From Luteolibacter flavescens (lineage in GTDB: Bacteria > Verrucomicrobiota > Verrucomicrobiia > Verrucomicrobiales > Akkermansiaceae): a DNA stretch of 64,000 bases. The notes below the pieces were generated by a model that had not been told where the DNA came from, ran no database searches, and was given only the letters and a program-made list of their open reading frames with translations. Every line of letters begins with the position of its first letter. Position 1 is the stretch's first letter. Below, one piece after another: positions 57,601 to 64,000 of the stretch. The stretch spans positions 1 to 64,000 of the forward strand of contig NZ_JAPDDS010000020.1 in NCBI RefSeq assembly GCF_025950085.1, given 5' to 3'. The translations under genes and the position numbers were made by a program.

Positions 57601-60475
57601 CCGTCGGCTTCTTCGTCGTGGGATTCATCCCCGGATGCCCATAGGGATAGCCGTAGGGGTTCCCATAGCGGTTCGCCAGGACCGGCGGTGCGTGCTTCAG
57701 GTCGCCATCCGCCTCCAGCAGGGTGGCGAAGCGGTCCATCGCCTCGTCAATCTTCCCGGCCTCCAGCAAGACGACCGCGAGCATGTAGGAAAGCCGCCAA
57801 TCCTCCGGGAATGTGAGCACCTCCCGGGCGAGCACGGTGGCGGCGGCCTCCCACTCCTTCGCGCGGGCCAGCGGCATCACCAGCTTCTCCACCGCACGCG
57901 GGTCGGTGGACTTCCCGCCCTCGGCCAACTCGCGCAGGCCGCGCTCGGTCTCGCCCTGGCGGATCCAAAATGCGGAAAGGCGGCGGCGCGCCTCCGGAGC
58001 GTCCGCTCCCGACATCATCCCGCGAAGGATCTCCGCCGAGGCTTCCATGTTTCCCGCCGTTTCCTGCAGGTCGGCGATGCGGAACTTGAGCTGCGAATCA
58101 TCCGGCTTGCGGCGGGCGGCTTCCTCCACGCACTTCAGCTCCTCCTCCGTCAGCATCCACTCGCGATACATGTCCGCGAGCGCCAGCAGCGGAAGCGGCG
58201 ACGATGGATTGTCCCGCGAGCGGCGGCGGAAGTCGGAGATCAGCTCCTCCTCCTTGCCCTCCATCTCTGCCATGCGCGCCAGGCCCGCGGCCCACTTCAG
58301 CTTCGAAGCCGGGGATTCTGCCTCGTCATAGAGCGCGGTGAAACTCCGCCACGCCTCTTCCATCATGCCGGCCTCGCGCTGGGCCTCGGCGAGCTTTTCA
58401 CGAAGCTCTTCCTCGCCGCCGAATTTCGCCAGGGCACGACGCAACTCCGCCACGGCCTCCGCCGGGCGACCATCGCCGAGGTAGAGCTCGGCGCGCTTCG
58501 TCCACGCCAGCTTGTCGCCGGGCGCGAGCTTCAGCCACTCGTCCGTCGCCGCGAGCGCCTTCTCTGAATCTCCCGCGCGCTCCAGCAGCTCGACGAGCTT
58601 CTTCACGTGGGCCGTCTTCGTCCCGCCGGGCAGCGCCATCATCTCGCGCATCGCGGCGACCGCCTCATCCATGTCCCCGCGGATCTCGTGCAGGCGCACC
58701 CGCTGCGTCGCCGCCAGCAGGCTATCGTCCGCCGCCATCGCGTCCTTCAGCACCTGCTCCGCAGCAATGCTGTCGCCCAGCGTCTCGTGGATCTCGGAAA
58801 GCAAGCAACGCTCCTGGAGCGTCAGGTCGGGCTTCGCGGAAAGCTGGTCCAGCCACTTCTTCGGCTCCTCCGCCCGGGCGATCAGTCCGCTCGCGAGCTT
58901 CAGGGCCGTGTCCAGATCGGTCGGAGATTTCGCCTGGCGCACCAGTTCCATCGCCTGCGGCACCGCGGCCTCCGGCGTGTCGCTCAGTTGTGCCGCCTGG
59001 CAGAGCGCCGCGAGCAGGAGCGGGTCATCCGGGAAATCCTTCACCCGCGGCTGGAGCATGGCGAAGGCCTCGCTCGACTTGCCATGGGCGGAAAGCGAAC
59101 GCGCGATCCGCATCAGTCCCTCGCGGTCCGCGCCGGCCGCCATCTCCTTCCACAGCGCTACGGCCTCGTCGCCCTTCTCGCGGGACACCAGGAAGGTCGC
59201 CAGCGCTTCACCCGCCTCGCCATCCTTGCCGTGCTTCGCCATCGCATCGCGGAGGATCTTCTCCGCGCCGTCGAATTTCTCGAAGCGCTCCAGCAGGCGG
59301 GCGCGCGCCACCAGCCCCGCCTCGTCCTCCGGCGTCAGCGCGAGCGCCTTGTCGAGCGCCGCCGTCAGGCCGGCCTCGTCCTTGAGGGTCTTCCGCAGCG
59401 TGGCCAGCCTTTCCCACAGGCCCACGTCCTGTTTCGCCGTCTCGAGCAGGGCCACCAGCTCGTCCGCCGCTTCCTTCGGACGCTCGGCGCCTTCCAGCAG
59501 GCCGATGAATTCCTCGCGTACCTCGCGATCGCCGGGGAGCACCTTCAGCACCTCGCGGAACATCGCGATGGCCTCGTCCTGCTCGCCCGAGGCCAGCAGC
59601 GACTTCGCCGCCTCCTTCTTCACCGCCACGCGGCGTGGATAGGATTCGCGCAGACCGCCGAGGAATTCCTTCAAGCCCGCCGAGTCATCCTCGCGGGAGA
59701 ACAGGGCACCGGCACGCGCGAGCACCTCGCGCTCCAGCCACGAACCCTCGGCCGAGACCGCGAAGACATCGCGATACTCCTTCAGCGAATCCTCTTTCTT
59801 CCCTGCCTGGGCAAGGATCTCCGCCACCTGCAGGCGGCGCAGCGCCTTCTTGTAGGGATCGTCGGTCTTCTCGGCCAGCTCCCGCGCGGCGGTCACCGCC
59901 TCGTCCAGCATGCCCTCGCCGATCTCCAGCTCGACCAGATCTTCCTTCAGCCCCTCGTCTGCGGGATTCGCGGCAATGAGTTCCTGCCACGCCTTCACCG
60001 CCTCGCCCGGACGTCCGGCCCGAGCCAGCATCTTCCCGCGCAAGGTGCCGGCTTCCACACCGAGCGTCTTGTCCTTCGCCGCCACGGCCAGGTCGTCCAG
60101 CGCGGCATCGAAGCGCAGCGCCACCCCGAGCGCCTTGCCACGGGCCAGCCGCGTGGCCGCGTCCTCGGGCGCGAGCTTCACCGCCTCGTCCAGCGCCTTG
60201 AGCGCTGCGGCCTCGTCGCCGGAATGCTCATGATAGACCGCGAGCAGCCGCCAATCCGCCGCCGCTCCCGCCTTGGCCCGCTCCTCGAGCTCGGGCTTCA
60301 GCGCCTCGAGCTCCTTTTCCTCAAGCCACGCATCGAGCATGCGGCCGAAGAGCACCGGATTCTCCGGCTTCTTGAGGAGCATCGTGCGGTATCGCTCCGC
60401 CTTCTCCGGAATCTCACCGGCGTTCAGGGGGAAGGCGAACGCTGCCAGAATGAGAATAACTTTCCGGTTTATCAT
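51599..60475 (-). CDS. Giant exported TPR-repeat protein, first gene of the Bat-like operon
   Basis: This single uninterrupted 2,958-codon frame encodes a protein of about 320 kDa with a signal peptide (MINRKVILILAAFAFPLNAG). At least the first 950 residues are tandem TPR hairpins of about 34 aa (for example DEAAALKALDEAVKLAPEDAATRLARG). A Tyr/Pro/Gly-rich loop (GNPYGYPYGHPG) follows, and further helical-repeat blocks with short GYG/RGMYSPWGMG-like loops run to the C-terminus. No transmembrane helix beyond the signal is evident, so it is probably periplasmic. Bat operons usually contain small TPR proteins; this one is far larger. Its stop overlaps the next gene. Confidence 0.85.
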   Translation of the reverse strand: MINRKVILILAAFAFPLNAGEIPEKAERYRTMLLKKPENPVLFGRMLDAWLEEKELEALKPELEERAKAGAAADWRLLAVYHEHSGDEAAALKALDEAVKLAPEDAATRLARGKALGVALRFDAALDDLAVAAKDKTLGVEAGTLRGKMLARAGRPGEAVKAWQELIAANPADEGLKEDLVELEIGEGMLDEAVTAARELAEKTDDPYKKALRRLQVAEILAQAGKKEDSLKEYRDVFAVSAEGSWLEREVLARAGALFSREDDSAGLKEFLGGLRESYPRRVAVKKEAAKSLLASGEQDEAIAMFREVLKVLPGDREVREEFIGLLEGAERPKEAADELVALLETAKQDVGLWERLATLRKTLKDEAGLTAALDKALALTPEDEAGLVARARLLERFEKFDGAEKILRDAMAKHGKDGEAGEALATFLVSREKGDEAVALWKEMAAGADREGLMRIARSLSAHGKSSEAFAMLQPRVKDFPDDPLLLAALCQAAQLSDTPEAAVPQAMELVRQAKSPTDLDTALKLASGLIARAEEPKKWLDQLSAKPDLTLQERCLLSEIHETLGDSIAAEQVLKDAMAADDSLLAATQRVRLHEIRGDMDEAVAAMREMMALPGGTKTAHVKKLVELLERAGDSEKALAATDEWLKLAPGDKLAWTKRAELYLGDGRPAEAVAELRRALAKFGGEEELREKLAEAQREAGMMEEAWRSFTALYDEAESPASKLKWAAGLARMAEMEGKEEELISDFRRRSRDNPSSPLPLLALADMYREWMLTEEELKCVEEAARRKPDDSQLKFRIADLQETAGNMEASAEILRGMMSGADAPEARRRLSAFWIRQGETERGLRELAEGGKSTDPRAVEKLVMPLARAKEWEAAATVLAREVLTFPEDWRLSYMLAVVLLEAGKIDEAMDRFATLLEADGDLKHAPPVLANRYGNPYGYPYGHPGMNPTTKKPTVTRKAMPEYQGYQSQIMSAKDPDRYGYYAGMQPGEIFLPASADAMRRMALAQLMIVARDNEEKRAAIVAKVSSSHFEDLETFKKVFFLKPEEMKELVMSEKASADDFRWYFQTASSNNSQNKPDPDFARLMQRGVDLMEKDDPEFALWMASRLPLDGDEGAGEKGARQRIDLFKTLPAEKQERNCHQLQTIAFAGDKVPKELKKEAEDLFIAQMEKSPDGITGNYLSFELASRWMRDGQIERGIEWLNRLNAEMKKDPKKAQLASSRYRGMYSPWGMGFRGGGRANAQSYPEVLQELSPQLSNLLGGTRSQGGMGLTDTHRRLLKLLGESENGMPGQPQVKPLDTEALAALTGKLDDRISRVCIYEQAGKSKEVEREVAEIEAAASPSIEELLLASCFHAKKSPEKSYALLLKAREVPDAGLWRDRVEQEIVTTGVALAKAKTEGVDLEPAKRAALRLRKGSSYNPELKGQVAAWLKDLGLEDESKRYLSGPASGFASRAMRNRYGSGSRMMSPSRRNGEDVARLVKDGKRDAAARLLLGSLRQSAGTHNSSYERDRVLSQAKSLKLDKELILVSAPAEGASYARRLDHAMLLMSLEKKEEAGPLLRKLAEEKPDDLTVKTALYSVLKPEEQLKQAKELAKGDFDEDVISVLFSSWVEGNSASKRLDALEAMAGLLENLEPSFKAERNLSWVNYMMVRITTDDYMDVQMTPLFRKAGESNNYNKEVSKRREDLCKKMFRAMILHPQTTEQGFVMLAGTRDVLGAADEELDAAALGALRLVIRIEQPEANRRFYGNRRDYMWSWIRGNGSSSGGGAPQGLMPSAWLAKRAKEGKVLEPYDKEFLLSLSKENGDWAKIMETCEEIAKTPGVAKFDEWKKANAERPMDRGQQVVLELEWISRAAAAAKREDLRTAIEDFMCEALRQGTYDSQSFSRELSRTVEQAKDPQARSAELHRFAIKILGPEEAWPLYAEMQKSGIYLPGPNQRINAFQNLFSSFNGNPATAVCAMRFVSAHGLANMGSLNWYQILDSPGGGLPKAETLLDSGYFSPGPDIVANAIDGNGKSMLDYGLNRVKQRDGSPKLGEELMKVDGPDRFWARIFGAVLANKPQTAYAELDRQASAIGKWTPEERQALWSFVGTWLPDAAKNASASVKKQLAENLKVGDIEARKKAEEYLKDGLPPTLQPYSSDSGLQPLVARLAGSDPELAAKLWNMCLEHMSANARGWSSSSGGYMTAAETYAHSQLMDSMISRGGSLRDLLGFLAAFDKQPASAKLGQYENNFSYYLDRIFREDAKVREAEVKKVKVPAGLPANAGYYALLAKETPKELRGIMGALVISRMRYQSSWDYSNGWREKLSAWTDGDLKKADPSLANAVHLAVMSAAGNRLDDTAKAELRASFAAFVSAPGIPADLKFATLAGVLHNRPADHFDDPACAKAMVDFLSTFLTPERPWAGYVSVPALNRFASWKSIPPEDAKKLLAAFEKSRIDYANGSGDEDKARGAISSLNLSLALRAGDAESIARAVRSGSGMRGRLDLMMKLWQGGLGDSAKLLIARPGEFHQGLRAVVLGGNQEDGDALPAFSKEIEAALKGWVAVIEDPTQRFRMECLVSCLPDAKDDAAPSVKRADRLAALAKRFAAEAPKSRASRMEALAALSVEAAASQGLLEELETLTKGVDMGSLVLAVSSSNYNGTPVDREEQAVQEALLKQLTYCQLAETGDPAGLARQVESIQLIADGNNEYYATQQMDRFFDPLAAMLVLRIHELDGEKKKAGAAQALKICEHLLAFNRREMQRDVIPLGIMSQVAAGDGSAFDRWLEGLPEDSRKRYDEVRKQYSLAQSFPMLHEPTFSEAAYEKPRRELLAAMLSDDATLKREIKHPTDLSALLDSKAFTREDIFAAVDGLPAEHPMKAKFLTEKAGIIGWRTDEKENAIKGFDAADAAAKASGDAKSIAYARAYRAKWTDDREKKPAEAAAIAKEIKLDDLDEKERKWMQDLINKAAEKK

Positions 60476-60801
60476 GGGCGCAGGTTGAACGGTCGAACGC
60501 GTGACGCAATTCGAATTCCTTGTGACATTTTGTAGCGGATAGTGTCATCACCGGGAGTCCGCCACGACATCACAGGGAAACGTCACCAACCGGCATCCCA
60601 TGTCTCCGGATTCGTCTCCGTGACACAAAATTTACAATCCTCCACAAGCGCCTGATTTTCCAATCACGACGCTACCCACGAGCCCGCCTTGGCGCGACCG
60701 GGACAAGCTCCCGACATGTCTCACCGAAAGCTCATGCCTCAAGAAAGGGCCGCCCCTTCCTTCACCGGCGCTTCATCAATTTTTCACCGGCAAGTCCTGC
60801 C
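60476..60801. other. Upstream region of the Bat-like operon; no gene
   Basis: The 326-bp gap is less GC-rich than the genes. It contains several GTGACA/TGTCAC half-sites (near 60522, 60542 and 60618) and an AATTCGAATT palindrome (near 60508). The operon promoter should lie here. No -35/-10 pair or terminator could be assigned with confidence. Confidence 0.4.
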
Positions 60802-61200
60802 TCACGAGCGGCGGACCGTCTCCCGCAACTCCAGCATCGTAGGCTCGTTGCAGTAGGGACAGCGGAAGTGCCCCTTCACCAGGACGCCATAGGCGACGGG
60901 AAGACGATAGCTGCCAGCGACGCACTTGGCGTTCCGGTTCCGCGAGCATCCCTTCTTCACGAGCACCGGCATCATGCAGAGCGGGCACTTGCCTCCGGAC
61001 GCGAAGATCCATTGGAAAATGGCCAGCAGCACCGCACCGACACCGACCGCCAAGGCGATCTTCAAATAGTCATGTTCTCCCGTCACGACCCCGTAAATGA
61101 CGAGGCCGATGGCAGTGGGAATCATCAACCTGCTGATGATTAACAATAGTGCTGCCATCTGCAGCTTGAAGATGATTTGGGCGTGTCTTGGTCGGTGCAT
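60802..61200 (-). CDS. Small membrane protein with cytoplasmic zinc ribbon, unknown
   Basis: The ATG at 61200 gives a 132-aa product with two hydrophobic helices (about residues 16-39 and 48-66). A Cys-rich domain follows: CPLC (72-75), Cys85, Cys93 and CPYC (114-117), consistent with one or two zinc sites. No family is recognised. It is transcribed on the minus strand between hrpA and the giant TPR gene, with lower GC content than either. Confidence 0.6.
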   Translation of the reverse strand: MHRPRHAQIIFKLQMAALLLIISRLMIPTAIGLVIYGVVTGEHDYLKIALAVGVGAVLLAIFQWIFASGGKCPLCMMPVLVKKGCSRNRNAKCVAGSYRLPVAYGVLVKGHFRCPYCNEPTMLELRETVRRS

Positions 61201-61398
61201 GGCGACTTGCGATCCGATTAGGCGGAAGACTTGTATCGCCGCGCCAAGATCATTCCGCAAATCCGAAGATCATGAAAAGTTTGCAAACATGGGGGAAGCT
61301 CCCACCCGCTTGAGGAAAATCGGGCGAAATCACTTAACTTAGCTAAAGCAAGTCCTCGCAAAGTTGCAGAATGCGCCCGTCTGAGCCGCCCAAGTGGA

Positions 61399-64000
61399 TC
61401 AGAATCCCTCAGCCAGGCGCTTCTCGGAGACCTTCATCTCAGTCCCGATGTCGGGCGCGAAGAGGGACAGGCGATACTCCTCTAACAGCCAGCCATATTT
61501 CCACAGTGCCGGATCGTCCGGGCGGGCGGTCCATGCGATGAACCACGGCTGCCAGAACTTCCGGACGCGCTCCATCTTCTCCAGATCCTTTACCAGCGGG
61601 AGGCTGGTGAGACGACCGATGCGCGAGCGGATGCCGCGCAGGTAGCGGTCGTGGCCACGCAAGCGGGCAAAGCCGGTGCGCCAGACGAAGCGCGGGCGCA
61701 GGAGCCACGCGACCTGCTCTTCCAGATCGGAAGCCACGGCGGAGAGGTTGCGGTCCTTCGCGTTCGCGTGGATCCACTGGCGCACGGGGCCGATGGCCTC
61801 GAAGGTGGCATCGAGCGACTTGCCGATCGCCGTGGCGGCTTCATACCACCTGCCCTTCGCGTCCTTCGTCCTCGCGGCGAATTCCGCAGGCGTGGCGATG
61901 CGCTTTCCTCCCGCCGCACCTTCCGCTGCCACGGCCATCAGCTCTTCCAGCGTGATGCCCATGCGCGGCAGTTCCACCTTTGCCATCAGGCCGAGTGGAT
62001 ACTTCTTCTTGAGATACGCGACCTGGTCGGGCTGGGCCAGCATCAGCAGGCGCACCTGCCCGGCACGATGAGACTCGGCGGCCTCCGCCGACCTGGAAAA
62101 AGCGCGCACGCCGACGCTGCTGCCTTCATCGACCAGTGCGGGGAATGCAGGCCCGGCAGAGGTCTCGATGTGCTCCGGCACCTCGCCCTCCGTCCACGCC
62201 TTCATGCCCGTGCGCTCCCACTCGAGATTCGCCGCGGCCTCGAAGCGCTCCTTCACCACCTTGCCCAGCTTGGCACGGAGCGCCTTCACGTCCTTGCCAA
62301 AGGCGATCTCGTTCTCCTCGTCGTCGCAGACCCAGATCTTCGTGACGAGTTCCTCCGGCAGGCGCTCCAGGTCGAAGTTGCGGGGCTCGACGGTGTAGCC
62401 GGAAAACTTCGTCAAGTACTGCGCGAGCCGTACTTCCAGCGGCCCGTCCTTTTCCCGGTACCGCCACTCGTCGGCGAAGCCGTTCGCGGCCTCGGCCACC
62501 GGTTGGCACTCGCGGCGCAGGTCCTTTGGCAGCGAGCGGATCATCCACTCGGCACGCCACGCCATGGCCCCCGGCACGCCCCAGGACGGGAGCCAGTCGG
62601 GCAGCGTCGGGAGCTGGTCGATGTGGACTCCCATGGTCACGCCATCATCCCGCTCGCCGGGCGCGGCGCGGTAGTAGAGCGCGTATTCCTGGCCGGCATG
62701 CTCCAGCCAGTCGGGATAGCCTTCCAGATCGAGCCCTTCGAGATCTTCCAGCACCACGTCCTGCCGCGTCGCGAGGATCTGGTCCTCGTGCTTGCCGCGC
62801 CAGTCGTGGAAGGCCTTCGCCGTGCACATGCCCTGCGGCAGGCGGCTCTCGAAAAACTCCAGCACCGCCTCCTCGCTCCACAGTCCGCCGGGGCGACGCA
62901 GCTTGTGCTCGATGCCCTCGATCTCTTCCTTCAACTCGGCCAGCCGCTCGGCAGCGCGGGACTTCCCCTTCACGCCGCCCTGCATGAGGCCCTCACGGAC
63001 GAAAATCTTCCGTGCGCCCTCGGGATCGATCCGTCCGAAGTGGACACGCCGCCCGGCGACGATCGGCAGGCCGCCGCACAGCACCGTCTCCTTCGCATAG
63101 ACCGCGCCGTGCTGCTCGTCCCAGTGGCCGTCGCCGTAGCGCTTCGTGCACAGGTGCGGCGCAACCTGCTCCACCCATGCGGGATCGATGCGCGCGATGC
63201 GCCGGGCCCAGAGACGCGTGGTCTCCACCAGCTCCATCGCCATCACCCAGTCCCAGCGCTTTCCGCCGAAAAGCCCCGAGCCCGGGAACACCGCGAAGTG
63301 CCCGCCCGAGGCACTGCGGTAGGCACGCTCCTCGCGATCCCACAGGCCGAACTGCCGCGGTGCGCCGGCGAGCAGCGAGCGGTGGAATGCTTCATACGAC
63401 GCGCCTTTCTCCACGCTCTCCGGCGCGGGCTTCAGTTGCCACTTCAGCTCGCGGTGGACGAGGTCCTTCAGCTCGTCGTGGACATTCGCCCACTCGGTGA
63501 CGCGGCGGTAGCTGAGGAAGGCATCGCCGCAGAACTTGCGGAGCTGGTTCCGCTTCCAGCCGCGTCCTTCGCGGAAGCGCTGGAGATCGAGCCACAGCCG
63601 CAGGATCGAGCGGAAGTCGGAATCGGCATCCTTCCACCGCGCGTGGGCGGCATCGGCCTGCTTGATCTTCTCGGCCGGGCGCTCTTTGGGATCGCTCGAT
63701 TCCAGCAGAGCCACCACCGGCAGGATCTCCGAGAGACAATGCTCGTGACGCGCCTCCAGCAGCATGCGCGACAGGCGCGGATCGACAGGCATGCGCGCCA
63801 TCGTCCGGCCGGACTCGGTGAGGTTCTTGTCCTTGTCCAGCGCACCGACCTCGCGCAAAGTACGATAACCCTCGGAGATCGCCTTCGGTGCCGGAGGATC
63901 GAGGAAAGGGAAGTCCTCGATATCCGGCAAGCCGAGCGATTTCATCCGGAGGATGACCCCGGCGAGCGAGCTGCGGCGGATCTCCGGGTCGGTGAATTCC
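61399..64000 (-). CDS. hrpA: ATP-dependent RNA helicase HrpA, C-terminal part (runs off the window)
   Basis: The frame is open to the right edge: codons before the first internal Met read EFTDPEIRRSSLAGVILRM, the conserved HrpA segment upstream of LGLPDIEDFPFLDPP. About 867 codons are present. They cover the HA2/ratchet region, an OB-like region, and the long DUF3418 C-terminal extension typical of bacterial HrpA. The DEAH helicase motifs lie beyond the window. HrpA rescues stalled ribosomes or acts on mRNA. The internal Met at 63945 is not the start. Confidence 0.9.
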   Translation of the reverse strand, partial: EFTDPEIRRSSLAGVILRMKSLGLPDIEDFPFLDPPAPKAISEGYRTLREVGALDKDKNLTESGRTMARMPVDPRLSRMLLEARHEHCLSEILPVVALLESSDPKERPAEKIKQADAAHARWKDADSDFRSILRLWLDLQRFREGRGWKRNQLRKFCGDAFLSYRRVTEWANVHDELKDLVHRELKWQLKPAPESVEKGASYEAFHRSLLAGAPRQFGLWDREERAYRSASGGHFAVFPGSGLFGGKRWDWVMAMELVETTRLWARRIARIDPAWVEQVAPHLCTKRYGDGHWDEQHGAVYAKETVLCGGLPIVAGRRVHFGRIDPEGARKIFVREGLMQGGVKGKSRAAERLAELKEEIEGIEHKLRRPGGLWSEEAVLEFFESRLPQGMCTAKAFHDWRGKHEDQILATRQDVVLEDLEGLDLEGYPDWLEHAGQEYALYYRAAPGERDDGVTMGVHIDQLPTLPDWLPSWGVPGAMAWRAEWMIRSLPKDLRRECQPVAEAANGFADEWRYREKDGPLEVRLAQYLTKFSGYTVEPRNFDLERLPEELVTKIWVCDDEENEIAFGKDVKALRAKLGKVVKERFEAAANLEWERTGMKAWTEGEVPEHIETSAGPAFPALVDEGSSVGVRAFSRSAEAAESHRAGQVRLLMLAQPDQVAYLKKKYPLGLMAKVELPRMGITLEELMAVAAEGAAGGKRIATPAEFAARTKDAKGRWYEAATAIGKSLDATFEAIGPVRQWIHANAKDRNLSAVASDLEEQVAWLLRPRFVWRTGFARLRGHDRYLRGIRSRIGRLTSLPLVKDLEKMERVRKFWQPWFIAWTARPDDPALWKYGWLLEEYRLSLFAPDIGTEMKVSEKRLAEGF

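Overview
The window is a high-GC Gram-negative chromosome segment with no tRNA, rRNA, CRISPR array, transposase or phage genes. BamA, RND export genes, many signal peptides and lipoproteins show an outer membrane. The mix of DUF1080, GH127-type and PhoPQ-activated (PqaA-like) secreted proteins with a MoxR/DUF58/VWA/TPR cluster and many small palindromic repeats suggests Verrucomicrobiota (Luteolibacter/Haloferula-like). This is inferred from gene content; no 16S or marker tree is available here.

Layout. 0.1-7.5 kb is housekeeping: an S51-type peptidase, bamA (minus), then tig-clpP (overlapping) and clpX, and a Uma2-type nuclease. 7.5-14.5 kb holds an S41 peptidase, a PqaA-like protein, tsaD, a HAD phosphatase, an anchored coiled-coil/OmpA-like protein and a Tat-exported aldo/keto reductase. 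14.7-19.9 kb carries two paralogous secreted GH127-like enzymes (minus) that share a palindromic operator and an unusually conserved segment. 20.2-27.1 kb has a small membrane protein, purB, an unassigned 574-aa protein, a secretin-like secreted protein and a histidine kinase/response regulator pair coupled by overlapping start and stop codons. 27.1-27.7 kb is a tandem array of four 145-bp palindromic units.

27.7-42.4 kb contains a secreted helical-repeat protein with a small anchored partner, an ABCG-like transporter, a NifU-type Fe-S scaffold, a translationally coupled trio (degenerate FGGY kinase, DUF374 acyltransferase, folD), an RND pump with its adaptor, a DUF1080 protein and a lipoprotein.

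42.5-60.5 kb is the most striking part: an apparent 18-kb Bat-like operon on the minus strand. Its order is a 2,958-aa exported TPR protein, a membrane coiled-coil protein, MoxR AAA ATPase, a zinc-finger protein, a lipoprotein, a DUF58 protein, and two membrane VWA proteins. The zinc-finger and lipoprotein genes look inserted (lower GC), and a 187-bp REPIN-like element lies in the largest gap. The window ends with a small zinc-ribbon membrane protein and the C-terminal part of hrpA, which runs off the right edge.

Convergent gene ends mostly carry perfect GC-rich hairpins. Several belong to dispersed repeat families seen more than once in the window.
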